The notes under the pieces were generated by a model. It saw only the letters and a program-made list of their open reading frames with translations, was not told where the DNA came from and did no database searches. Position numbers and translations under genes: made by a program. A stretch of DNA of 64,000 bases from the NCBI GenBank assembly GCA_947167105.1, contig CAMVGU010000006.1, forward strand, positions 1-64,000. The letters run 5' to 3'. Source of the stretch: an uncultured Selenomonas sp. Its GTDB lineage: Bacteria > Bacillota > Negativicutes > Selenomonadales > Selenomonadaceae. Below, one piece after another: positions 8,358 to 16,264 of this stretch. How positions within the stretch are numbered: position 1 is the stretch's first letter; each line of letters starts with the position of its first letter.

Positions 8358-9109
8358 TGTTCGTCCCCCTCCTCTATGATGGTGGTGAAGTCACGGTATT
8401 TCTTGTCCTCCAGGCGGCCCGTGATAATGGCTGCGCTGGTCAGGGGCGCAAAGGTGATGGGCGTGATGCGGTTGAATTTCGACCGGTCAGCCAGCACATA
8501 GGCCCGCTTGCAGCGGGACACGGCCTCACCCTTGACGGTGCCCTCGTCCGCATCCGGCGTGGAAAAGCCCGACTCCACGCTGACGCCGTTGGTGCCGAAA
8601 AAACCCTTGGTGAAGTTGTAGCCCTTCAAAGAGGCCAGGGCATCTGCGCCGATAACCGCCTCGGTGACGGCCTTGACCCTGCCCCCCAGGATAAAGGCTT
8701 TGAAGCCGTGGGAGGCCAGCCGCGCCGCATGGGGCAGGCCGTTGGTCACGTAGGTGGCTCTCTTCTCCGACAGAAAATCAATCATCTGCAGGGTGGTGGA
8801 GCCGGCGTCAAGATAGACGAAATCGCCGGAACGGATCATGGTAGCCGCATGGCGGGCAATGGCGATTTTTTCCCCCGTGTACAGGGAATTCTTGGTGCGC
8901 ATATCCTCCTCGGAGGCGGTGTAGTGGCTGGACAGGGCCGTAGCCCCCCCGTAGACTTTGTACAGGCGGCCGCTCTTGTGCAAACTGGTCAGATCCCGGC
9001 GAATTGTGGATTCGGAGGTGTGCAAAAGCTCCGTCAGCTCTACCACGGTCACAGCTTTCCTTTCCTCCAGCAGGCGCAGAATAGCGGCATAGCGCTCCTC
9101 TGTCAGCAT
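8354..9109 (-). CDS. fruR: DeoR-family repressor of the fructose operon
   Basis: The 251-residue regulator has a DeoR helix-turn-helix at residues 3-57 (LTELLHTSESTIRRDLTSLHK) and a C-terminal sugar-phosphate sensor domain with DAGSTTLQM near residue 100. It is first in the operon with fruK and fruA and probably represses it until fructose 1-phosphate accumulates. A sigma-70-like promoter lies upstream at 9152-9180, surrounded by several TTTTGAYTGAC- and GCAAAA-like motifs that may be its operators. Gene symbols differ between organisms; this is the Firmicute type, not the LacI-type Cra of enterobacteria. Confidence 0.92.
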   Translation of the reverse strand: MLTEERYAAILRLLEERKAVTVVELTELLHTSESTIRRDLTSLHKSGRLYKVYGGATALSSHYTASEEDMRTKNSLYTGEKIAIARHAATMIRSGDFVYLDAGSTTLQMIDFLSEKRATYVTNGLPHAARLASHGFKAFILGGRVKAVTEAVIGADALASLKGYNFTKGFFGTNGVSVESGFSTPDADEGTVKGEAVSRCKRAYVLADRSKFNRITPITFAPLTSAAIITGRLEDKKYRDFTTIIEEGDEH

Positions 9110-9151
9110 GATTTATTCACCCGTCCTTTCACTTCGTTGCTGATTGTCTAT

Positions 9152-9180
9152 ATATTACACCCGCTAACAGTCAAAGTCAA
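9152..9180 (-). promoter_or_regulatory. Promoter of the fruR-fruK-fruA operon
   Basis: On the minus strand TTGACT (9180-9175) is followed after exactly 17 bases by TAATAT (9157-9152). The region just upstream has repeated TTTTGATTGAC and TTTTTGCG motifs, which are candidate DeoR operators. Confidence 0.6.
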
Positions 9181-9277
9181 TCAAAATCGTGTTTAACCAC
9201 GCAAAAACTATCGGCAAATAAGCGAAAGCAAGCAAAATCAGCCAATATACAATTCCTTAAATCATCTAGCAGGAATT

Positions 9278-9306
9278 TTGGCATTTCCCCATAATATGTA
9301 TATATT
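9278..9306 (+). promoter_or_regulatory. Promoter of the YitT gene
   Basis: TTGGCA (9278-9283), a 17-base spacer and TATATT (9301-9306) precede an AAGGAGTG binding site and the ATG at 9333. It diverges from the fructose operon promoter. Confidence 0.5.
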
Positions 9307-9332
9307 AGAAGAAAACATAAGGAGTGTGACAT

Positions 9333-10262
9333 ATGGAGAAGGAGACCAAGCAGGAGCAGCTGCAGACAGCCTCCCCGCCGGCCAGCCGGGGGGGGAAGCC
9401 GCCTATTACCCAGCACCGCAAAGCCTCATTTTATTTCAAGAAGTACCTGACCATCTTCGTAGGTGCCATTATCGCAGCCGTGGGGCTGGAGCTTTTCCTG
9501 ATACCCAACGAAGTCATTGACGGCGGCGTGGTGGGCCTGTCCATCATGGCCCAGACCCTCACGGGCATGAGCCTGGGCGTGTTCCTGGTGCTGTTCAACC
9601 TGCCCTTCCTGTACCTGGGCTATAAGCAGATCGGCAAGAATTTCGCCATTGCTACCCTGATTGCCATTCTCTTTCTGTCCGGCTGGTCAGAGGTCATGGG
9701 GCAGTTCCCCAAGGTCACCAATGACCCGTTCCTTGCGGCCATCTTCGGCGGCATTATCGACGGCGTGGGGGTGGGCCTTATCATCCGCGCCGGAGGCTCC
9801 CTGGACGGCACGGAGATTGTGGCCATTATCATGGACAAGAAATCCGTCTTTTCCGTGGGTGAGGTGGTAATGTTCATTAACCTTTTTATCCTGTCCAGCG
9901 CAGGGCTGCTCTACGGCTGGGACAAGGCCATGTACTCCCTGGTGGCCTACTTCGTGATTTCCAAGATGATAGATGTGGTCATCAAGGGGCTGGATGAAAG
10001 CTATGCGGTGATGATTGTCACCAACGAGCACGAGGACATCACCAGCGCCCTGAACGACCGCCTGGGGAGGGGGGTCACCTTGCTCCACGGGCAGGGGGGC
10101 TACACCGGGGACGAGAAGGAAGTGCTGTACTGCGTGGTCACGCGGCTGGAGGTGGACAAGCTGAAGGAAATCGTGCTGGAAAAGGACGAGAATGCTTTTG
10201 TTACTATCAATGCTGTGCATGATATTGTCGGCGGGCGGTTCAAGAAGAAAGCGATACACTGA
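9333..10262 (+). CDS. YitT-family membrane protein with a C-terminal DUF2179 domain
   Basis: The 309-residue protein starts with a Gln/Pro-rich cytosolic stretch (residues 1-35), then about five transmembrane helices (40-215; begins KKYLTIFVGAIIAAVGLELF), then a cytosolic DUF2179 domain (about 225-305; includes ITSALNDRLGRGVTLLHGQGGYTG). This is the standard YitT architecture. The role is unknown, although members are often described as membrane transporters or sensors. The ATG has AAGGAGTG ahead and a good promoter at 9278-9306. The gene is monocistronic and is followed by a block of structured repeats. Confidence 0.88.
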   Translation: MEKETKQEQLQTASPPASRGGKPPITQHRKASFYFKKYLTIFVGAIIAAVGLELFLIPNEVIDGGVVGLSIMAQTLTGMSLGVFLVLFNLPFLYLGYKQIGKNFAIATLIAILFLSGWSEVMGQFPKVTNDPFLAAIFGGIIDGVGVGLIIRAGGSLDGTEIVAIIMDKKSVFSVGEVVMFINLFILSSAGLLYGWDKAMYSLVAYFVISKMIDVVIKGLDESYAVMIVTNEHEDITSALNDRLGRGVTLLHGQGGYTGDEKEVLYCVVTRLEVDKLKEIVLEKDENAFVTINAVHDIVGGRFKKKAIH

Positions 10263-10302
10263 ATATAGTTATAGCAGACGACACAAATCAGCACCTATAC
10301 CA

Positions 10303-10798
10303 CATGTCCGCCCCCCTAGGGGCGGGGTGACAGGCAGGTTTGAAAAGCCTTCCCCTCTGGGGAAGGGGGACCGCCGAAGGCGGTGGATGAGGTGGCAAAG
10401 TGACAAATTGAAAAATAGCCAGCCGCATGCTGAAATCCAACAGGGAGGCTGACGAGGTAGGCTGGTGGTGTTACTTTCTTTGTGTTGACAAAGAAAGTAA
10501 CCAAAGAAAACAGCACCACTTGTTCCCATCCCTGGGAACGAGTGGTGCGGCGCCCATCCGTGGGCGCTGGGGTTCGGGGGGATGTGAAAACCTGGGCGCG
10601 GGATGACAGGCAGGTTTGAAAAGCCTTCCCCTCTGGGGAAGGGGGACCGCCGAAGGCGGTGGATGAGGTGGCAAAGTGACAAATTGAAAAATAGCCAGCC
10701 GTATGCTGAAATCCAACAGGGAGGCTGGCGAGGTAGGTTCGTGGTGTTACCTTCTTTGTGTTGACAAAGAAAGTAACCAAAGAAAACAGCCCCACTTG
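10303..10798 (+). repeat. Intergenic repeat block with a 276-bp tandem duplication
   Basis: No gene is visible here. The block holds a GC hairpin of the CCGCCCCC type (family B), a CCTTCCCC/GGGGAAGG plus ACCGCC/GGCGGT double hairpin (family C), and the three-hairpin family A. The unit that begins CAGGTTTGAAAAGCC occurs at 10335 and again at 10611, a 276-base direct duplication. Family A copy 1 covers about 10461-10572. Copy 2 begins at about 10735 and is split by an inserted element at 10799-10952. Confidence 0.75.
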
Positions 10799-10952
10799 TG
10801 TCCCACCTCGTTCAGATACGCAAAAATAATTGTTCGAGATGTGGTCAGATGCAAGGAAGAGGAAGGAGCCATAGCGGGCTATGGAGACTGACGATGACGT
10901 AGCAGATGGCCGCATATCGGGCAATTATTGCGGATCTGAACGGGGCGGGACA
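10799..10952. mobile_element. 154-bp miniature inverted-repeat element inserted in a family A repeat
   Basis: The insert starts TGTCCCACCTCGTTCAGAT and ends with the near-complement ATCTGAACGGGGCGGGACA; the imperfect arms extend further inward (CGCAA.AATTG). It has no coding capacity. Outside it, the two halves of a family A repeat (up to CCCCACTTG on the left, from GTTCCCC on the right) would join into one continuous copy, which is direct evidence for insertion. Its interior (ATGCAAGG, then GTAGCAG) resembles the interior of the element at 36978-37142. Confidence 0.65.
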
Positions 10953-11040
10953 CGGGTTCCCCTCCCTGGGAACGAGTGGTGCGGCGCCCGTCCTGGGCGC
11001 TGGGGTTCGGGGACTCGTTATGGAAAGGAAGTGCATCACC

Positions 11041-11640
11041 ATGTGTAGGCTGCATATCTGGCTGTGTCTCCTGCTTCTGCTTCTCACCTGCCAGGCTCAG
11101 GCGGCGGAGCGCACGCCCTTGAAGGTGGCGCGGGTGCCGATTGTGGTGGCAAGTTATCAGGCTCCCGGCAGGGAGGTCCTGGGTAGCCTGGAGCAGCAGG
11201 TGGGCAGGGCGCTGCATGTGCCTCTGAACGGCACTTTGCACGCGGTGGAGTTCCTGCCGGAAAGGGAGGTGCGGGCAGCCTTTGAGGATGCCCGCCAGGG
11301 CCCCTCACGGAAATGGCGTGATCTGGTCAGGCCCATGGCAGAAAGGCTCGGCGCGGATCTGGTGGTGCTGCCGGTGCTGACGGGCTATGAGCAGTATGAG
11401 CGTATGAGCTGGAATTGGAACCGGGGAACCATTGTGTACAGCTATGCTTCCTGGGAACTGTGCATTTACGATGCCCGTACGGATGAGGTGGTACGCAAGC
11501 AGGCTTCCCGCGTCTTCAATGATGAGTATTCTGCCGCCGGGGCGGTGGAGGCACTGGCCCGCACGGCACTGGATGCAGTGCTGCGGGAGAGCGGGCTGCA
11601 TGAGAAGGTGATGGCTGGCTTGCGTGAACAGCGAGGCTGA
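11041..11640 (+). CDS. Secreted protein of unknown function
   Basis: The likely start is the ATG at 11041, nine bases after AAGGAAG. It opens with a signal peptide (MCRLHIWLCLLLLLLTCQAQA) for export. The mature part is about 180 residues. It has LGADLVVLPVLTGYEQYERM followed by YSYASWELCIYDARTDEVV, the kind of nucleotide-free alpha/beta fold seen in outer-membrane-associated proteins that report on GADYV-type motifs, but I cannot name the family. The coding region begins in repeat-derived sequence, and its TGA stop lies in the first bases of a family A repeat (GAGGCTGACG). Function unknown. Confidence 0.7.
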   Translation: MCRLHIWLCLLLLLLTCQAQAAERTPLKVARVPIVVASYQAPGREVLGSLEQQVGRALHVPLNGTLHAVEFLPEREVRAAFEDARQGPSRKWRDLVRPMAERLGADLVVLPVLTGYEQYERMSWNWNRGTIVYSYASWELCIYDARTDEVVRKQASRVFNDEYSAAGAVEALARTALDAVLRESGLHEKVMAGLREQRG

Positions 11641-11757
11641 CGGGTTAGGCTGGTGGTGTTACTTTCTTTGTGTTGACAAAGAAAGTAACCAAAGAAAACA
11701 GCTCCACTTGTTCCCATCCCTGGGAACGAGTGGAGCGGCGCCCATCCCTGGGCGCAG
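11637..11757 (+). repeat. Family A three-hairpin repeat, copy 3
   Basis: Hairpin 1 is GTTACTTTCTTTGT/ACAAAGAAAGTAAC. Hairpin 2 is GCTCCACTTGTTCCCA paired with TGGGAACGAGTGGAGC; here the base pair next to the stem end is T-A where other copies have G-C or A-T. Hairpin 3 is GCGCCCA/TGGGCGC. A family B double hairpin follows at 11786-11832. Confidence 0.8.
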
Positions 11758-11847
11758 AGATGACCGTAGCCTTATCTGATTTACATGTCCGCCCCCTTGG
11801 AGGCGGGGGACCGCGGAAGCGGTGGTGGGGGGAGGCTGGCGAGGCAG

Positions 11848-13074
11848 GTGATTTTTATTAGCGGGGTAGCAGCAAAACAAAAATATCTGCCTGAACGGTT
11901 CATGGTGGGCTTTATCGCCTTTATGAATATGTTTGTGCCCTTGTCCACGGATTTATATCTGCCGGCCTTGCCGGAAATGAGTGGATATTTCGGGGTGTCC
12001 CAGGCTTTGGCCAGTGTTACCCTCACGGCGTTCTTTGTGTTTTACGCCGTTTCCATGGTACTGTTTGGCCCTTTGAGCGATAAGTACGGACGGCGGTCCA
12101 TTTTGCTCCTGGGGACTTCCGTATTTACCCTGGCCTCAGTTCTCTGCGCCTTGGCTCCCGGCATCTATGTGCTTATAGGAGGGCGCATTGTGGAGGCGAT
12201 TGGCGCGGGGGCGATTATTACCGTGTCCACGGCTTTGGTAAAGGATGTATTCAGCGGGAGCAAAATGAAAAAAATCCTGGCCGTCACCCAGGCCCTGGGG
12301 GTCATTGCCCCCATAGCGGCACCTGTTATCGGCGGTTTCCTGCTGACCTTCACTGCCTGGCACGGGGCTTTTGTTCTGCTGGCTGTTTTGGGCGCCGTGA
12401 ATTTCCTTATGGCATGCCTCCTGATAGAAACCCTTCTGCCCCAGGAGCGCTATCAGGGCACCATGGTTCATTCCCTGTCCCTGCTGCTGGATGTGGCCCG
12501 CCGCAGGGAATTCATGCTGCTGCTTCTGGTGTTTGCCTGCTTTTCCACGCCCTTTATGGCCTATATCAATCTGTCCTCCTTTATCTATGTGGAAAATTAC
12601 GGCCTGTCTCCCCAGACCTACAGCCATTATTACGCCGTCAACGCCTCCTTTTCCATCCTGGGCCCCTTTTTATACCTGCGCCTGAGCCGTCGCCTGTCCA
12701 AGTTCAGCCTTACCCATATCTGTTATGCCCTGGCCTTTCTCAGCGGGGCAGCCATGCTGGCGGTGGGGCAGGATGGGGCCATCATCTTTTTGATATGCTA
12801 TATGCCCTATACCCTGGCAAATTCCTTCACCAAGTCACACTCCATGAACTGGCTGCTCAGCATCACCGATGAAAACGCCGGCACGGCTTCATCGGTCATC
12901 AAGTTCATGCAAACCATGTTCGGCAGCCTCGGCATGATGGCAGCCTCCCTTCCGTGGCCCCATTACATCCACGGGCTGAATGTGATTATGCTGTCTGCTA
13001 TGGCAGTATCTTTCCTGCTCTGGCAATTTGCCAGAAGATTTTATGGAGATGCACTGGCGAGGGCGGAAAAATAA
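11848..13074 (+). CDS. Bcr/CflA-type MFS drug exporter
   Basis: The protein has 12 predicted transmembrane helices and the family hallmarks STDLYLPALPEM (helix 1-loop) and GPLSDKYGRRSILLLG (MFS motif A). It is probably a proton-coupled multidrug exporter of the inner membrane. The frame is open from an ATG at 11785, but the first 20 codons would translate a family B repeat, giving a Gly-rich, implausible N terminus. A GTG at 11848 is a better start, though its binding site is weak. Another start up to 11902 is possible. Stand-alone gene, with an aldo/keto reductase downstream. Confidence 0.85.
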   Translation: MIFISGVAAKQKYLPERFMVGFIAFMNMFVPLSTDLYLPALPEMSGYFGVSQALASVTLTAFFVFYAVSMVLFGPLSDKYGRRSILLLGTSVFTLASVLCALAPGIYVLIGGRIVEAIGAGAIITVSTALVKDVFSGSKMKKILAVTQALGVIAPIAAPVIGGFLLTFTAWHGAFVLLAVLGAVNFLMACLLIETLLPQERYQGTMVHSLSLLLDVARRREFMLLLLVFACFSTPFMAYINLSSFIYVENYGLSPQTYSHYYAVNASFSILGPFLYLRLSRRLSKFSLTHICYALAFLSGAAMLAVGQDGAIIFLICYMPYTLANSFTKSHSMNWLLSITDENAGTASSVIKFMQTMFGSLGMMAASLPWPHYIHGLNVIMLSAMAVSFLLWQFARRFYGDALARAEK

Positions 13075-13225
13075 CTGTTTTTCAAGTATCCGGCTTTTGC
13101 AGCAGATTGGGGGGATGATAATGTGCAAAATGGTTCCTTTGCTGGACGCAGACCGTATTATGGATATTTTCAAAGGTGTAGAATTGTATAGGAGATAAAT
13201 TTTATATTTTTTAGGAGGGCTTGAC

Positions 13226-14254
13226 ATGAGGACAATCACTTTAGGATGCACTGGCATTCAGGTGCCGCAGAATGGTTTTGGGGTGCTGCCTTTGCAGCGG
13301 GTGGACACTCAGGAGGCGGTGGCGATTCTTCGCCGGGCTTATGAGGGAGGCATGCGGTATTTTGATACTGCCAGGGCCTACTCTGACAGCGAGGAAAAAA
13401 TCGGGCTGGCCTTTGCAGGAGGGCTCAGGGAAAAGCTCTATATCGCCAGCAAGACCATGGGGAGAACTCCGGAGGATTTCTGGAAGGATTTGGAAACTTC
13501 CCTGGGGAAGCTGCAGACGGATTATATAGATGTCTATCAGTTCCACTGCGCTGAGCAGGTGTACCGTCCGGGGGACGGCACGGGGATGTATGAGTGCATG
13601 GAGGAGGCCAAGCGGCAGGGGAAGATACGCCATATCGGCATTACCTTCCACAAAATCGGTCTGGCCCTGGAGGCGGCAAAGACTGATCTTTATGCTACGA
13701 TTCAGTTTCCCTTCTCCTATCTGGCAGGGGAGAAGGAGGAGGAGCTTGTGCGGCTCTGCCGGGAGAATAATGTCGGCTTTGTCTGCATGAAGGGGCTGGC
13801 AGGGGGGCTTATCAATAACTCCAGGGCGGCTATGGCCTTTGTGGCCCAGTTTGACAATGCCCTGCCCATCTGGGGCATTCAGAGGGAGTCGGAACTGAAA
13901 GAGTGGCTTTCTTACATGGAGGATACTCCCACCATGACGGAGGAGTTGAAGGAGTTTATTGCCCAGGAGAAGAAGTCCCTCTCCGGGGATTTCTGCAGGG
14001 GTTGCGGCTACTGCATGCCCTGTCCTGCGGGCATTACCATCAACCAGTGCGCCCGGATGTCACTGATGCTGCGCCGCGCTCCCGCCAAGGCCTGGCTCAA
14101 CGATTACTGGCAGGGGGAGATGAAGAAAATCGAGGGGTGTTTGCATTGCAATAAGTGCATGTCCCACTGCCCTTATGAGTTGAATACCCCGGAGCTTTTG
14201 CAGAAGAATTATGAGGATTATAAGCGGGTGCTGGCAGGAGAGGTGGAGGTTTAG
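13226..14254 (+). CDS. Aldo/keto reductase with C-terminal iron-sulfur binding cysteines
   Basis: The 342-residue enzyme has an AKR barrel (residues 1-255; FDTARAYSDSEEKIG with the catalytic Tyr region near residue 50, and YIDVYQFHC) fused to a ferredoxin-like tail. That tail holds CRGCGYCMPCPAGI and CLHCNKCMSHCPYELNT, enough cysteines for iron-sulfur clusters. Such proteins are typical of anaerobes and reduce carbonyl substrates with electrons passed through the clusters; the substrate is unknown. The ATG at 13226 has AGGAGGG at ideal distance. The upstream 150 bases hold a very short reading frame (13115-13198) that I do not count. Confidence 0.9.
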   Translation: MRTITLGCTGIQVPQNGFGVLPLQRVDTQEAVAILRRAYEGGMRYFDTARAYSDSEEKIGLAFAGGLREKLYIASKTMGRTPEDFWKDLETSLGKLQTDYIDVYQFHCAEQVYRPGDGTGMYECMEEAKRQGKIRHIGITFHKIGLALEAAKTDLYATIQFPFSYLAGEKEEELVRLCRENNVGFVCMKGLAGGLINNSRAAMAFVAQFDNALPIWGIQRESELKEWLSYMEDTPTMTEELKEFIAQEKKSLSGDFCRGCGYCMPCPAGITINQCARMSLMLRRAPAKAWLNDYWQGEMKKIEGCLHCNKCMSHCPYELNTPELLQKNYEDYKRVLAGEVEV

Positions 14255-14280
14255 GGGGCTTTGTCCTTCGGTGTGGCTGG

Positions 14281-15315
14281 GAGGCTGACGAGATAGGCTC
14301 GTGGTGTTACTTTCTTTGTGTTGACAAAGAAAGTAACCAAAGAAAACAGCGCCACTTGTTCCCATCCCTGGGAACGAGTGGCGCGGCGCCCGTCCCTGGG
14401 CGCGGAGATGACCGCGGCTTTATCTGATGTATGTAAGGCTCTCTTGATACTGGCACGCAGCGGATTGTGCCCATTTGCATGTCCAATTTGCATGTCCGCC
14501 CCCTGGGGGGCGGGGAACCGCGTAAGCGGTGGTGGGGGGCAGACGAGGCGGCGTCCGTCCTTGGGCGAGTAGATGACGGTCAGGTTTGAAAAAGCCTTCC
14601 CCTCTGGGGAAGGGGGACCGCCGCAGGCGGTGGATGAGGTGCGGATTAACTGGTTATGCAGGCATGACTTGTAAGGCTCCCACCTCATCCGTCAGTCCTT
14701 CGGACTGCCACCTTCCCCAAAGGGGAAGGCAACTGACGTTTTTAGTTAGGCTGACAGCCAAAAGATAAAGGAGAATCTTCAAGATATTGCGGGGGCTATT
14801 TCCCGGAAAGGTAGGCTCGTGGTGTTACTTTCTTTGTGTTGACAAAGAAAGTAACCAAAGAAAACAGCGCCACTTGTTCCCATCCCTGGGAACGAGTGGC
14901 GCGGCGCCCGTCCCTGGGCGCGGGGATGACCGTAGCTTTATCTGATGTATGTAAGGTTCTCTTGATACTGGTATGCAGCGGATGGTGCCCGTTTAGATGT
15001 CCAATTTGCATGTCCGCCCCCTAGGGGGCGGGGAACCGCGTAAGCGGTGGTGGGGGGCTGACGGCGCGGCGCCCGTCCTTAGGCGAGTAGATGACGGGCA
15101 GGTTTGAAAAGCCTTCCCCTTTGGGGAAGGGGGACCGCCGCAGGCGGTGGATGAGGTGCGGATTAGCTGGTTATGCTGGCATGATTTGTAAGGCTCCCAC
15201 CTCATCCGTCAGTCCTTCGGACTGCCACCTTCCCCAGAGGGGAAGGCAACTGACGCTTTTAGTTAGGCTGACAGCCAAAGGATAAAGGAGAATCTTCAAG
15301 ATATTGCGGCGCCCA
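14281..15315 (+). repeat. Two tandem 518-bp copies of a repeat module (families A, B and C)
   Basis: The 1.1-kb gap between two genes contains no coding sequence I can support. It is two near-identical units with a period of 518 bases: GGTGTTACTTTC starts at 14303 and 14821, and AAGATATTGCGG ends the units at 14792 and 15309. Each unit has a family A triple hairpin, a family B GC hairpin, a family C hairpin (AAGCCTTCCCC) and an inverted C relative (CACCTCATCCGTCAGTCCTTCGG). The copies differ at scattered positions, so the duplication is not very recent. Confidence 0.85.
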
Positions 15316-15358
15316 GCCCTGGGTGCTGGGCGCGTGGGGGAGCAGGCAGGTGAGCGAG

Positions 15359-15685
15359 ATGATTTGCTACCCTTCTGATAAAGTGTATTTTCCTGTCAGC
15401 AAGATACAAAACTATCTGCTTATGCCAGGGAGTAAGCATTACAGCGAGTTTCACGCCGTTGGTTTTAATCCGCTGAATGGCTTTGAGCTATTCAAGCAGA
15501 TAGAATCACAGTTCGACAAGAAAAAAGCAGAAGGCTACAGATATGACACGGATGCAATAAGTTACAGCATCATCATGATACTGGGCTTAAAGACAAATAG
15601 AGCACCTTTCCTTACGGCGTGGCAGGAGGATAGGTTATCTCCCCTGCCACGATTCATTACAGCCCACAGAGTAGCAAAGGAGTGA
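15359..15685 (+). CDS. DUF6883-like small protein, possible toxin-type domain
   Basis: The likely start is the ATG at 15359, behind AGGTGAG. The 108-residue product has the layout of DUF6883: an N-terminal strand-helix with KIQNYLLMPGSKHYSEFHAVGF, then a helix and a strand ending in TAWQEDRLSPLPRFITAH. Domains of this type occur at the C terminus of polymorphic toxins or as orphan modules. No trafficking domain is attached here, so this may be an orphan toxin cassette or a domesticated gene. The next gene starts about 5 bases after its stop and may be the partner. Family assignment is by eye and moderate. Confidence 0.6.
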   Translation: MICYPSDKVYFPVSKIQNYLLMPGSKHYSEFHAVGFNPLNGFELFKQIESQFDKKKAEGYRYDTDAISYSIIMILGLKTNRAPFLTAWQEDRLSPLPRFITAHRVAKE

Positions 15686-15690
15686 TGGAT

Positions 15691-15894
15691 ATGTTTGAGG
15701 AGTATGAGCGTGTCAGAATAAATCAGTCAGGTGTTACGGGGATAATCGTTGATAAGGCTGTCATTGACGGGGTGGCCAAATACATCGTTGAGAGCGATAC
15801 CTTTAATGAAAATGCCCCTCATGGAGGCGAGTGGCCGCTCTATCACTGCAATGAAGATGATCTGTCACCGATAAAGGAAGATAAAACCGCCTGA
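15691..15894 (+). CDS. DUF4926-like small protein, possible immunity partner
   Basis: This is a 67-residue acidic protein beginning MFEEYERVRINQ, with GVTGIIVDKAVIDGVAKYIVES, which resembles the beta-barrel core of DUF4926. AAAGGAG sits 8 bases before the ATG at 15691; starts at 15682 or 15685 are alternatives. It is translationally linked to the DUF6883-like gene. DUF6883 and DUF4926 proteins occur next to each other in toxin-immunity islands, so an immunity or partner role is a fair inference but not shown. Confidence 0.55.
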   Translation: MFEEYERVRINQSGVTGIIVDKAVIDGVAKYIVESDTFNENAPHGGEWPLYHCNEDDLSPIKEDKTA

Positions 15895-15919
15895 AAGGGT
15901 GTATGGAAAGGATTAGCGC

Positions 15920-15958
15920 AGGAACCTGCGGGCAGTTGCCTTGCGGGTTCCTTTTTTA
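15920..15958 (+). terminator. Intrinsic terminator after the DUF6883/DUF4926 pair
   Basis: AGGAACC pairs with GGTTCCT and is followed by TTTTTT. It overlaps the 3-prime end of the convergent histidine kinase operon. Confidence 0.7.
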
Positions 15959-16264
15959 TGTCTCCTTCTCCCCCTGCAGGATGTTTTCCCTCTGCTGGCG
16001 GATGTGTTCCAGGGCGGCGGCTTTTTCTCCTTCTCCCAGCAGGGCGTAGAGCATGCGGTAGTGGTGTCTGAGGTCGTGGCGCAGGAGGCGGGTGGCTCTC
16101 AGGTCTTCCTGAATCAGGCCCGTTTCCCTTTGCAGGGCTTTAAGGCGCAGGGTCAGGAGGTCGCTATTATGCTCCTGGCTGCTGTTTTTCCTGACTTCCC
16201 GGCGAAAGAGCAGGTAGGCGGCCAGAATCTGGCTGATGGTCAGCAGGATAACTAAGGTCAGCAT
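15956..16264 (-). CDS. Small membrane protein carrying a histidine-kinase phosphoacceptor (DHp) domain
   Basis: The 102-residue protein has one N-terminal transmembrane helix (residues 3-20), a coiled linker (25-58) and a helical hairpin with the motif RHDLRHHYRMLYALL, where His63 is in the position of the phosphorylated His of LytS/AgrC/CitA-type kinases. No ATP-binding domain follows. Its ATG lies inside the last codons of the upstream kinase gene (overlap 16258-16264), so translation is coupled. The upstream kinase has a normal ATPase domain but lacks this His. I infer that the two proteins together make one working kinase. It could instead be a phosphotransferase of the Spo0B kind. Confidence 0.75.
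   Translation of the reverse strand: MLTLVILLTISQILAAYLLFRREVRKNSSQEHNSDLLTLRLKALQRETGLIQEDLRATRLLRHDLRHHYRMLYALLGEGEKAAALEHIRQQRENILQGEKET

Noticed and set aside
13115..13198. A 27-codon reading frame before the aldo/keto reductase
   Set aside because: Too short, with a weak binding site; no evidence of translation.
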